DNA of 64,000 nt from Periweissella fabalis (GTDB taxonomy: Bacteria; Bacillota; Bacilli; Lactobacillales; Lactobacillaceae): contig NZ_JAAXPN010000001.1 of the NCBI RefSeq assembly GCF_012396505.1, positions 434,001 to 498,000 on the forward strand. Reading direction: 5' to 3'. Position numbers and translations under genes: made by a program. Every line of letters starts with the position of its first letter. Position 1 is the first letter of the stretch. The notes below the pieces were generated by a model, which saw only the letters and a list, made by a program, of their open reading frames with translations, was not told where the DNA came from and made no database searches. Shown piece after piece: positions 53,706-62,268 of the stretch.

Positions 53706-56700
53706 CTATTGCACATTCACATCCAAATTTTCAAATTGGTCTCGTAATCCTTGAAGTCGTTGTAAATGTTCCGCGTATATTGGCATCCGCTTTTGCACAT
53801 GTTCATTGGTCAGAGCATCAAACAAGGTTAATAGTTCGTCTAATTCTACTTCATCACTATTTAAAATATGCTTCACATTGTTGGCAAGGCTAATGGGTAA
53901 CCACAAACTTTCTGCATTATGCCGATATTCCGAAGAAGTTAAGTAAACTAATTCACCATGATCGACCACTAACTGATCAAGCTTGACGACCGGCATTAAA
54001 ATGCGGCTAAAGTCTTTAACTTGCTTAATTTCGCGAATATAGCGTTCAACCGTCAATTGACCCGATTCAATTAATTTATGAACACTCATCGGAATCTTAA
54101 CCAAGACGTTTTTGGCATCTTTCTTGCCTTCAACCCGCACAAGCGTCATATAAGCCGAACTTGAAGCTGAAAAACCACCATAATAAGTAGTTGCTTTATT
54201 ACCTTTAACCGGAATTAAACTACCGCGGGCTTTCACATCATTTTTGGGATTAGGGAATTGAGTCTCTTTGTACAACTGACCACTCCCAATCCGTGTTGGC
54301 CGAGTAAGCAAGATTTTCTTATATGCTAAGACTTGGCGTAAATAAGCCACGTCAGCCACATTATCAAAAACAATCTTACCATCCTCATTGATCCGTTTCT
54401 TAGCATCGTCTGAGAACATCGCATCAATCACAAAGCCATAGGGCTTAATTTGGCGGTGTGTATCGGCCGCTTGTTGACGGAGGCGAGCTAAGTATTGCTT
54501 CGCATACAAATTAAACTCGTTCCCGGCATTATCACTTATCTTACCAGCTTGCATAATTCCGCGCCGTTGCATGAATAACCCGACTGTCATCATCAATAAT
54601 GAATCAAAGGCGTGGTGATAATCATTCACATCCCGGTTTTTCATGATTCCAAGGCGCTTACGCATGTCCCCTGTCATCTCTGCCCGCACCGCTTGAACCG
54701 TGGTTGTATCACTAGGGAAGAGTTGTTTGGCCAAAACTGCCACATTTTTAATAATTTGACGCGTTTCAACTAACTGCCGCGCAATAAAGTTGGGCGCTTG
54801 TTGCATCAAGTCTTGTTGGTTCGTTAGGCGTTTTAACTTCTTTTCAGAAATCAAATTATGCTTAAAGGCTTGGTACCAGATGCCTTGGCATTTTTCGATA
54901 ATCGCAGCATCAATATTTCCATTACTCTTGCGATTATTGGCAGCTCGGCTTACTAGGACGCGGTTATCCAATGAATTATCCTTAGTAAAGGCTTGCGGAA
55001 TAATATGATCAACATCATAGGTATGCAATTGATGCAACTTAAGTTCTTCACCAGTATAGAAATCCAGCCCCATTTGCGTGTAGTACAAGAAGACTCGATC
55101 ATTTTGAATGGTTTCCTTAGTTTCTTCCTTGAATTCCGCAACAATATTTTTAAACGTCTTTTTTAATTCTGGTGCATCGTACAGCCGTTTTAACGCATTG
55201 TAGCGACTATTAGTTTGGCGCGAAGCTTGGGTGTCACGTGCAAATTCCAAGAAAATATTACTTGGGGCTGCACCACCCATCACTCGTTGAATATCCAATA
55301 AAATATTAAATGATTGCTTAATGGCCCGTTTAATATCACGGGGACCTGCTAACTCAGCAATCAAATCATCAATTGATGTCTGCCCAGTTTGGGTTATATT
55401 TTCTGCGGTCAACCAATCTTGAACACCGTAGCGCTCATCATTCATGATTTCCATCAAATTACTCTTGGTTGTGTACAACAAATCTAAAATCGATGCTTTA
55501 TTTAAATCCCGGTTACTAGTCTTAATAAATGGTGTCTGTAATAGTTTAGCTGATAAGTTACCCCAGCCAGTAAAATGCTTCCGTGCTAACTTGTCAACTT
55601 GCGCATCCGTTAAGTTTGTTAGTTGTTGTAATTGACGTGTTAAGATTTCCGTATCTTCAAAGACCGTTTGTAACGTCACAATTTCATCCAAGGTTGACGC
55701 GTTTTGTTGATCAGCCACAAATTCGGCCCCCAAAATTTTCTTGAGGTAATGGTATGAAGTGAGGTTAGCGTTGAATTTATTTTCACTATTCGCCAAGCCT
55801 GATAATTCACCCTTAATCCCATATTTACTCATTAAAAAGGCTGCGACATCGGCTAATTTAACTTTACTATTTTCCGTAAAGACTTCATCAAAGATGGCTT
55901 GTTTGCAATTAACATCCAAGCGCTTGCCATCTAAGCGAATATTATTTAGCTCTTGCAAGACATTGTATTTTTCATACGTGGGTGTGTGCTTAGCTAACGC
56001 CGGTTCACCAAATAAATACGTATCCGTACTAATCATCGCGTTAATGAACTTCTTAGCGGATTCGTCAGTATCGATAACTTGCTTAAAGTTCCATGGCGTA
56101 ATTACTGCGTCTGTCTTGCGAACCATCCAGTGATTAGCTTGATCACGGCCTTTAGCATTTTGACCAACGACCATCGGCCCAACGTAATATGGCACGCGGA
56201 ATTTAAGTAAGCCCATTAATTTATTTTGAGTGTCGCCATTTTCATCAACATATGTGTCTTTTAAAAATGGGTAATATTGACTTTGATTTTTAATAATTCT
56301 ATCTAACTCTTCGGCGTGTAACTGGACCGGAATCGTACCATTTGCTTTTGTCCGTTGCCGCGGTAAGAAGTTATCACTATTATCAGCAAGTTCAAAGTCA
56401 GCTAGCACATCGGCTGGAATAATGCCATCAAGCGTCGCCAACATCGCTTTAAGCCCTTTAGCATGCTCATCCGGATTATCACTCAGCAACTGTTTATAGG
56501 CAGCATTGACCACCGCTTTATTTTCACGTGTGCGGCCATGAGCTTTAATGTATGCCCAATTTTGCTTGTGCGTTTCATATCCGGCAACCATGGCTGCTGA
56601 CAAAGATGGCTGCCCTTTTAAAAGCACTTGTAGGGTCAAACCATCAAAAGCATCCTTTAAACTGTATAAGAAACTACTTAAATCAGCATCCCCTAGCAAA

Positions 56701-57518
56701 TCGCTCACAAGACTTAATTTGTCATCAATATCGGCGTCATTCATGTTAAATTTCCAGGGTTTAGCTTCATCTCCGACTACTTCACGTTCAAATAAATTTG
56801 CGGCATTAACATTTAACCCTACTAAAGCATTAAAAATTTCTTTAGCGACCCGTTTATCGATATTTACAAGTTCTCGGGCAGCTTCCACGCGACTAGTACG
56901 ACTCAGTTTAGCATCAACTAACCGTGCTACTAACTGCTCAGGATTACTTATCGTATATTCCGTATCGAGCAATCGTAAAGCATCCCCAAAGGCTTGCACA
57001 TCAAAGACCGCCGCCAAATTTAATTTTGCGGTTCCCATTAAGAAATTTCCACGATACTTCATTAGGTGGTGAATTGCTAAATAAACTTCACGTAAATCGT
57101 GTTGAGATGGATCTTTCATCAAGGCCGTTCGCAAATGATAAATTGTTGGATATTTTTGGTAGAATGCTTTATCAGCTGTATTATTGCCAAATAATGATCC
57201 TTGACGCCAATTATCGTGATTCGCGGCATCATCGGGATGAACCCATGAATATTGCAAGCGGTGTAAAAATTCCGCATCACCATTTTGGGCTAACGTGGGA
57301 GCAAAAATTTCGTTTAATAATCCTAATCGCCAGTGTCGCCGGGCTAAACGTCGGCGTGTCGTTCGATAGGTCCGACGTTGTGCTGCTGTATCAGCAGGTT
57401 CAAATAACCGAACACCAATCAGATTTTTTCCTTTTTTACGCATCAAGCGATTCTGATCATCAACCACCGACCAACCGACTGAACCAACTCCAATATCAAG
57501 ACCAACATTGTATCCCAT
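53706..57518 (-). CDS. cas9: CRISPR-associated endonuclease Cas9 (type II-A)
   Basis: RNA-guided DNA nuclease of 1270 residues. All catalytic residues are present: RuvC-I Asp8 in GLDIGVGSVGWSV; arginine-rich bridge helix near residues 52-75 (RTTRRRLARRHWR); RuvC-II Glu near 757 in IFLEFARD; HNH with Asp837 and His838 in YDVDHIIPQAF and the Asn in DNRVLVSRAANNRKS; RuvC-III His/Asp in YHHAFDSLLMM near residue 980. The last 200 residues form the PAM-interacting part. It is shorter than the 1360-residue Cas9 of L. rhamnosus type. AAGGAG lies 9 bases before the ATG. The nuclease appears functional; the PAM cannot be read. Confidence 0.97.
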   Translation of the reverse strand: MGYNVGLDIGVGSVGWSVVDDQNRLMRKKGKNLIGVRLFEPADTAAQRRTYRTTRRRLARRHWRLGLLNEIFAPTLAQNGDAEFLHRLQYSWVHPDDAANHDNWRQGSLFGNNTADKAFYQKYPTIYHLRTALMKDPSQHDLREVYLAIHHLMKYRGNFLMGTAKLNLAAVFDVQAFGDALRLLDTEYTISNPEQLVARLVDAKLSRTSRVEAARELVNIDKRVAKEIFNALVGLNVNAANLFEREVVGDEAKPWKFNMNDADIDDKLSLVSDLLGDADLSSFLYSLKDAFDGLTLQVLLKGQPSLSAAMVAGYETHKQNWAYIKAHGRTRENKAVVNAAYKQLLSDNPDEHAKGLKAMLATLDGIIPADVLADFELADNSDNFLPRQRTKANGTIPVQLHAEELDRIIKNQSQYYPFLKDTYVDENGDTQNKLMGLLKFRVPYYVGPMVVGQNAKGRDQANHWMVRKTDAVITPWNFKQVIDTDESAKKFINAMISTDTYLFGEPALAKHTPTYEKYNVLQELNNIRLDGKRLDVNCKQAIFDEVFTENSKVKLADVAAFLMSKYGIKGELSGLANSENKFNANLTSYHYLKKILGAEFVADQQNASTLDEIVTLQTVFEDTEILTRQLQQLTNLTDAQVDKLARKHFTGWGNLSAKLLQTPFIKTSNRDLNKASILDLLYTTKSNLMEIMNDERYGVQDWLTAENITQTGQTSIDDLIAELAGPRDIKRAIKQSFNILLDIQRVMGGAAPSNIFLEFARDTQASRQTNSRYNALKRLYDAPELKKTFKNIVAEFKEETKETIQNDRVFLYYTQMGLDFYTGEELKLHQLHTYDVDHIIPQAFTKDNSLDNRVLVSRAANNRKSNGNIDAAIIEKCQGIWYQAFKHNLISEKKLKRLTNQQDLMQQAPNFIARQLVETRQIIKNVAVLAKQLFPSDTTTVQAVRAEMTGDMRKRLGIMKNRDVNDYHHAFDSLLMMTVGLFMQRRGIMQAGKISDNAGNEFNLYAKQYLARLRQQAADTHRQIKPYGFVIDAMFSDDAKKRINEDGKIVFDNVADVAYLRQVLAYKKILLTRPTRIGSGQLYKETQFPNPKNDVKARGSLIPVKGNKATTYYGGFSASSSAYMTLVRVEGKKDAKNVLVKIPMSVHKLIESGQLTVERYIREIKQVKDFSRILMPVVKLDQLVVDHGELVYLTSSEYRHNAESLWLPISLANNVKHILNSDEVELDELLTLFDALTNEHVQKRMPIYAEHLQRLQGLRDQFENLDVNVQ

Positions 57519-57674
57519 CGTAAAAACTCCTTTTATAGTTTAATAATAAATAATTATATATTTATTTAAGGAAATTATACTTTTATTTAAAATTAAAAGA
57601 AATACAAATTTATTGGCAATTATTAAAGCTTCTTTATTTAGCTGAGATAAATAGCTAAATTGATTGGATCACAC

Positions 57675-57721
57675 AATACGAAAAAGACTGAATTTTTTAC
57701 AAATTCAGTCTTTTTCGTATT
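57675..57721. terminator. Terminator between the HAD gene and cas9
   Basis: AATACGAAAAAGACTGAATT... and its complement form perfect 21-base arms around a 5-base loop, T-rich on both strands. It isolates cas9 from the upstream gene, so the cas promoter must lie in 57519-57674, where a TATAAT is seen on the minus strand near 57578 without a good -35. Confidence 0.88.
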
Positions 57722-57742
57722 TATTTGGTATCTACAGACCAT

Positions 57743-58390
57743 TTAATTTATTTTCAGTAGCTGTTTAGGCTTATTAATCACAAACGTTGGATTCTCAGCA
57801 ACTAATTCACGCTTTTTATGTGTTCCCCAAGTAACCGCACATGTTGCTACACCAGCTGTATTACCCATTTGAAGATCAAAAATCGCATCCCCAATCATGA
57901 CAGATTTACTTGGATCTAAATTATATTTTTTTATCAAATATAGTAATCCGTCTGGCGCAGGTTTAAATTTTTTAACTTGATCAGATCCAAGGACAGCTTT
58001 AAAATAATGCTCAATTTCCAACTGCTCTAAATTACGCATTAGTGCTGCAGAATGCTTACTTGAAACAACAAATAATTGTTTACCTTCGTCATTTAGCTCC
58101 TGGAGAACTTTTTTAATATGTGGAAATAACTCTAAATTACTATTTTCCATCTGCTTGTAGTATGATCTAAAAATTGCTAACAACTCCTTGAATTCATAAT
58201 CAGTAAATTCAACTTCTGGAGCCATTTTTTTAAATGAAACTTCAATGGGCACACCCATAAAATAAGCGATGGTGTTTTCATCAGGGACGACCAAATCATA
58301 GTCACGAAACGCTGCCTGCGTGGCTAAGACTGCCGTCTGGCCGGAGTCGGCTAAAGTCCCATCAAAATCAAAAAAATAATTATCCATCAT
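57743..58390 (-). CDS. HAD-superfamily hydrolase, phosphoglycolate phosphatase-like
   Basis: A 215-residue HAD phosphatase. Motif I is FFDFDGTLADSG (nucleophile Asp near residue 8), motif II is VVSSKHS, and motif III/IV are VKKFKPAPDGLL and VMIGDAIFDLQMG. The helical cap between residues 18 and 85 is of the phosphoglycolate/beta-phosphoglucomutase type. The physiological substrate is not identifiable. GGGAG lies just before two tandem ATG codons. It is separated from cas9 by a strong terminator. Confidence 0.88.
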   Translation of the reverse strand: MMDNYFFDFDGTLADSGQTAVLATQAAFRDYDLVVPDENTIAYFMGVPIEVSFKKMAPEVEFTDYEFKELLAIFRSYYKQMENSNLELFPHIKKVLQELNDEGKQLFVVSSKHSAALMRNLEQLEIEHYFKAVLGSDQVKKFKPAPDGLLYLIKKYNLDPSKSVMIGDAIFDLQMGNTAGVATCAVTWGTHKKRELVAENPTFVINKPKQLLKIN

Positions 58391-58433
58391 TTAGTCTCCC
58401 TTTAGACTTTATTAATAATATACCAAACCCAAC

Positions 58434-58471
58434 CTATCAAGACAAGCGACGTTTAAACCTCTGCTTGATAG
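58434..58471 (-). terminator. Inverted repeat between genes
   Basis: CTATCAAG ... CTTGATAG arms around a 22-base loop, after the stop of the gene at 58511. A second hairpin (CATACCA/TGGTATG with GAACA/TGTTC) spans that stop codon at about 58493-58533. Neither has a long T-run, so both calls are weak. Confidence 0.4.
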
Positions 58472-58510
58472 TGGGTATCTTATATATTATCATACCATGA
58501 ACAGCCAATT

Positions 58511-59542
58511 TTAATGTTCTTTTTGGTATGGTGATAAGGCCATATTAAGGAAGAAAATAGTTACATCTTCAGGCATCATTTTACTAGTATCTGCTTTTAA
58601 AATTACCATTGTTTCAATAAAGCCACTAGCTAGCGCTGCTTCTAAGGAACCGTTGTCCCATTTAATTTGTTTTAAAGCAGTCATATTGCCAATGATAGCT
58701 GCTTGACCATAACTATTTAAAATAGCTTGTAAATTTTGCATACTAAATGCCATATCTTTTCGTGTTGGAATGATTTCATCTTCCATAGTCGGATCAAATA
58801 CTTTAAAAATGCCCAAATTCACAATTGCAAGATCACAACCATGTTGTCTTAAATCACCTTCTACATCTAGGCAACTTTGACTAATTCGCTTACTAGGAAC
58901 CTGATTAATAAATTGATAAATTGCACCAAATAATCGAGTAACATAATCACTTTGAGCTGTTTCAACATACATACTCTTATAACCACCAATTAATAATGGA
59001 ATTGCACCGTTACCAACATTTTCAGTATAAATATTAGCATGATCTTGAATTTCATAATAATTAATCAATTGATCAATTACAGGCAATGGTACGTAATTGG
59101 CTTGTAGTTGCTTATCATCATATGCCTCGATGATATATGTATCATACCAACACTGTAACGTAGCCATTAAGTCATCTTCAATTGTCAACATGTCAATACA
59201 ATCGATACAGCTAACTAATAACTTATCCATCCCTACTTCATCGATTTCAAAGCTTGCTAAAAAATGTGCTATTTTTACAAATAAATCATTCTCAGAATGT
59301 TGCTTTATTAATGTAGCAACCATCATTTTAAGTTTAATCATCATTTGTGATGGTGCTAAATCGGTAAAAATATCATCAAACGTTACGGCAACCGTAATTG
59401 AGAAATTTTTTGGCCAAAATTGTCCCAAATATTGGTTAATCATTAGTAATGATAAATTCATTCCCATCACTAATTTACGTTGGCGACAGCTATCACTTAT
59501 ATATGACGTCATAAATTGTTTATATACTTGTTTATCAATCAT
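58511..59542 (-). CDS. Unknown protein resembling a degenerate N6-adenine DNA methylase (paralogue of 32951-34012)
   Basis: A 343-residue protein starting at the ATG at 59542, which has AAAGG about 6 bases upstream; an upstream frame to 59629 is not shared with the paralogue. It aligns end to end with the protein at 32951: MIDKQ.. start, MNLSLLMINQYL, DCIDMLTIEDDLMATLQCWYDTY, NYVPLPVIDQL, NVGNGAIPLLIGG (about residues 174-186), DLAIVNLGI (about 237-245) and MVILKADTSKMMPED. In this copy the motif-I-like Gly pattern is weaker and NLGI again replaces a catalytic NPPY. Function unknown. It sits two genes upstream of cas9 on the same strand. Confidence 0.6.
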   Translation of the reverse strand: MIDKQVYKQFMTSYISDSCRQRKLVMGMNLSLLMINQYLGQFWPKNFSITVAVTFDDIFTDLAPSQMMIKLKMMVATLIKQHSENDLFVKIAHFLASFEIDEVGMDKLLVSCIDCIDMLTIEDDLMATLQCWYDTYIIEAYDDKQLQANYVPLPVIDQLINYYEIQDHANIYTENVGNGAIPLLIGGYKSMYVETAQSDYVTRLFGAIYQFINQVPSKRISQSCLDVEGDLRQHGCDLAIVNLGIFKVFDPTMEDEIIPTRKDMAFSMQNLQAILNSYGQAAIIGNMTALKQIKWDNGSLEAALASGFIETMVILKADTSKMMPEDVTIFFLNMALSPYQKEH

Positions 59543-59697
59543 TTTTACACCTTTCTTTTCTATATAGTAGGTGGCATCTCGCCACGACAAAAAATATCGT
59601 ACCATCCTGAGTCTAATTGGTGATAGCATTGCACCTCAAAAAAATAAAATTGTAATATAAAATTTTGATAAATAATTTATCCATTAATTTTTGGAAC

Positions 59698-59728
59698 AAA
59701 AAAACGAACTAAATTAAAGTTCGTTTTG
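59698..59728 (-). terminator. Terminator after the LacI gene
   Basis: AAAACGAACT and AGTTCGTTTT form perfect 10-base arms with a 7-base loop; seven T follow on the minus strand. It ends the operon that starts beyond the right edge of the window. Confidence 0.88.
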
Positions 59729-59733
59729 AATTA

Positions 59734-60783
59734 TTATAAGGACGTTCCTTCAATGATTTCAGCGCTCACATAGACCATTTCTTCGGCTAACGTTTCGTTT
59801 TTAATCTGTGCAACTAACATCTGTGCTGCTACACGTCCGATTTCGATTGGTTTTTGACGTACTAGTGTTAAGTCAGGATCTAAAATGTTTATCATTGCTG
59901 TATCGGCGTACCCGACGATTCCCATTTGTTGAGGATATTTGACATTTTTTCGAATTTTTAAACCAACCAACTGTAAGAAAAGTGGCTCTCTTAATGCTAC
60001 TAATGCAGTTTTTGTTTGCCGATGGTTGGTCAATTTACCGATTTTGTCATGTACTGCCTCACCATCAAAATGTGTTTCATCAACTTCAATAACGTGTGTT
60101 ATCAATCCTGCAGATTCAACTTTTTCGCAGATACCTTTAACTCGTAATTGGCGCGAAGTTGTCGCAGCAACTGGTTCCGTAACGATAATAACCTCTTCAT
60201 AGCCTTTATCAATAATCAATTGACCTAATTCACGGCTAATCTCTTCATTATTAGATTCAATTACTGGCCAATAATGATGGTCAAAGTGGCGGTCCAAGAC
60301 CATTGTTGGTAGACCCAATTCTTTAAGTTCGGTAAAGTCAGCTAATTTATTTTGAACTGGTTGTATTAACAATCCCGCTAATTGGCGATTACGCAAATCT
60401 TTAAGTAATTGTTGTTCACGGTTAGCATCACTATTACTATTAATTAATACAAGTTCATACCCAACATCAAATAAATATTCTTCAGCCCCCTTATATAGCT
60501 CAATTGAAAAAATATCATCGACATTAGCAACCATGATGCCAATTGTACTTGATGTCTTTTGCTTTAAATTCTGAGCGACTTTATTAGGGACATAGTTGTT
60601 TTCTTTAATAATTCGATCAATCCGGGCCGCTGTTTCAGCTGACATCCGATTTAAATGTCCGTGCAAATAGCGCGAAACAGTTGCAATTGAAACATCCGCT
60701 AATTGGGCGATATCTTGAATCGTAACTGGGGCATTCGGTATTTTATGGTACTCGTTATCAGGCATAGTATTACTCACAATCAT
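59734..60783 (-). CDS. LacI-family transcriptional regulator
   Basis: A 349-residue repressor. The HTH lies at about residues 20-45 (VTIQDIAQLADVSIATVSRYL) followed by the hinge helix NNYVPNKVAQNLKQK. The rest is a periplasmic-binding-protein-like effector domain (TIGIMVANVDDIFS, VLDRHFDHHYWPV, IGIVGYADTAMINIL). The start is uncertain: the Met at residue 7 is equally possible. It is the last gene, 172 bases after the EIIA gene, and has a possible own promoter (TATAAT at 60821-60816). It probably controls the nucleoside/sugar operon upstream in response to its substrate. Confidence 0.9.
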   Translation of the reverse strand: MIVSNTMPDNEYHKIPNAPVTIQDIAQLADVSIATVSRYLHGHLNRMSAETAARIDRIIKENNYVPNKVAQNLKQKTSSTIGIMVANVDDIFSIELYKGAEEYLFDVGYELVLINSNSDANREQQLLKDLRNRQLAGLLIQPVQNKLADFTELKELGLPTMVLDRHFDHHYWPVIESNNEEISRELGQLIIDKGYEEVIIVTEPVAATTSRQLRVKGICEKVESAGLITHVIEVDETHFDGEAVHDKIGKLTNHRQTKTALVALREPLFLQLVGLKIRKNVKYPQQMGIVGYADTAMINILDPDLTLVRQKPIEIGRVAAQMLVAQIKNETLAEEMVYVSAEIIEGTSL

Positions 60784-60955
60784 TTGAACATATTTTAAAA
60801 ATAGACCAGACTAGCATTATAATCATATTTTACAATTAGTGATCAATAATGCCAGTTAGCCTTATTATATGTTATTTTACGATTAAAAGTATACGTTTGC
60901 CTTATATTTTACTAAATTATTGGCCGTGAACCTAAATTAAGTACTATTTAATCTA

Positions 60956-61345
60956 CTATTGCTCATCAATTCCTAATCCAGCTTCACTTGCACTTACTAG
61001 TGCTTTGGCCAGACTCATCGTATTAAGGTACTTACTAATATCATGTCGCCATGCGATTGCAAGTAAACCACTAATATTACCACCAGCAATTACTGCCACT
61101 TCAGTATCAGGTAAAGTTTTAGTTAAGACAGCTTGTTTAAATGGCGTTCCACCCACAATATCACAAAAGAATACTGTTCGTGGATCGTGTTTTAATAAAA
61201 TGTGATAACGATGTGCCAAAGCTTTGGCATCCATCGGGGCAATGAAATCAACTACCTGAATACGTGATAAATCACCAGCAATTAATTTAGCACTACTCAA
61301 CATCCCACTCGCAAAATTACCATATCCCGTTATAATTATTTGCAT
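60956..61345 (-). CDS. Lone PTS EIIA of the mannose family with Tyr in place of the active-site His
   Basis: A 129-residue single-domain EIIA-Man protein. The fold markers are clear: the N-terminal strand and loop TGYGNFASGMLSSAKLIAGD (residues 6-25), VVDFIAPMD, the FFCDIVGGTPFKQA loop and AVIAGGNISGLL. The family's phosphorylated His in TGHG is replaced by Tyr8, read from an unambiguous TAT codon. No EIIB, EIIC or EIID is linked. It therefore cannot accept phosphate at the usual site and may be a regulatory or structural derivative. AAGGAG is 6 bases before the ATG; it follows the kinase gene by 11 bases. Confidence 0.88.
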   Translation of the reverse strand: MQIIITGYGNFASGMLSSAKLIAGDLSRIQVVDFIAPMDAKALAHRYHILLKHDPRTVFFCDIVGGTPFKQAVLTKTLPDTEVAVIAGGNISGLLAIAWRHDISKYLNTMSLAKALVSASEAGLGIDEQ

Positions 61346-61356
61346 TTTATTTCTCC

Positions 61357-62256
61357 TTAAACATTATTAATTCGATCAATTAATAGACTACTAGCTGTTT
61401 GTTGAACAACAAGACTTGCTAATTGATTGGCCATAATAACGGCTTGACCAATTGATTCGCCGTTAACCAAGCTAGCAATTAACCCTCCTCGATGAGTATC
61501 ACCAGCCCCATTGATATTAACGGCATGTACAGCTGGAGCAGCAGCTATTTGTCCTTTTTGACCATCGTAGTAATAAGTCCCCCGTTTTCCAAGTGTTACA
61601 ATAACTGGTTGTCTAGTTAATTGAAATAACCTTGCAGCTTTACTTTGCATTGAGTCATTACTAGGTAGCAAACGTTGCATTTCCGCTTGATTAGTGGTTA
61701 TTAAAATACCAGGCTGCAATAATCGCTTAATAATAGTTGGCTTAATGTGACTAATTTGGGAAGATGCATCAAAAATAATATATGACCCCACCCGTCTTTG
61801 TGCTAATACATCTAAGATTAAGCTAGCACTTTTATAATTAATGAGATCTATACCTGATATATAGAAGTAGTGGTAGCTACTAATGTCAATTGCTTCAAGC
61901 CAAGTGTCTTGCCATTGCTTATCAAGTCCCGTAAACCTAATTATACTTCGATTACCATTTGGCTCATTCAAAACTAAGTTCCATCCGTTATCCATCTGAT
62001 TGGCTTGTATTAATTGTGGTATTTTTAGTTTAACAAACTCATTTCTAATCCTTTGACTATGCATACCATGTCCAAGTGGTACTAACAAATCAGCTGGAGC
62101 ATTGGCATATCTAAGGGCACCATATACATTAAAAGCACTTCCACCGATTGAACGTCCTCGATATACCCCCGTTAATTTCTCACCATGTGTTGGAATATGG
62201 GGGACATCAATTAAATACTCTTCAAAAACTGATCCAATAACTAATGTCTTCTTCAT
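61357..62256 (-). CDS. PfkB-family carbohydrate/nucleoside kinase
   Basis: A 299-residue ribokinase-like kinase. The ATG at 62256 has GGGGG seven bases upstream. The N-terminal substrate part shows RGRSIGGSAFNVYGALRYAN (about residues 33-52), and the C-terminal PfkB signature NINGAGDTHRGGL carries the catalytic Asp (about residue 250). Context with an NCS1 permease and an ADP-ribosylglycohydrolase suggests that it phosphorylates a ribosyl compound or nucleoside taken up by the permease. The same trio occurs in other bacteria (compare yegU/yegV of E. coli), where the substrate is also not settled. Confidence 0.88.
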   Translation of the reverse strand: MKKTLVIGSVFEEYLIDVPHIPTHGEKLTGVYRGRSIGGSAFNVYGALRYANAPADLLVPLGHGMHSQRIRNEFVKLKIPQLIQANQMDNGWNLVLNEPNGNRSIIRFTGLDKQWQDTWLEAIDISSYHYFYISGIDLINYKSASLILDVLAQRRVGSYIIFDASSQISHIKPTIIKRLLQPGILITTNQAEMQRLLPSNDSMQSKAARLFQLTRQPVIVTLGKRGTYYYDGQKGQIAAAPAVHAVNINGAGDTHRGGLIASLVNGESIGQAVIMANQLASLVVQQTASSLLIDRINNV

Positions 62257-62268
62257 CGTCAACCCCCA

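Noticed and set aside
56548-57523. Long antisense frames (174 and 199 codons) opposite cas9
   Set aside because: They lie wholly inside cas9, lack a Shine-Dalgarno and have biased composition (Ser/Lys/Leu) typical of a shadow frame.
59097-59567. 156-codon plus-strand frame opposite the methyltransferase-like gene
   Set aside because: Fully within the opposite coding sequence, which has a paralogue and a good start; the antisense product looks random.
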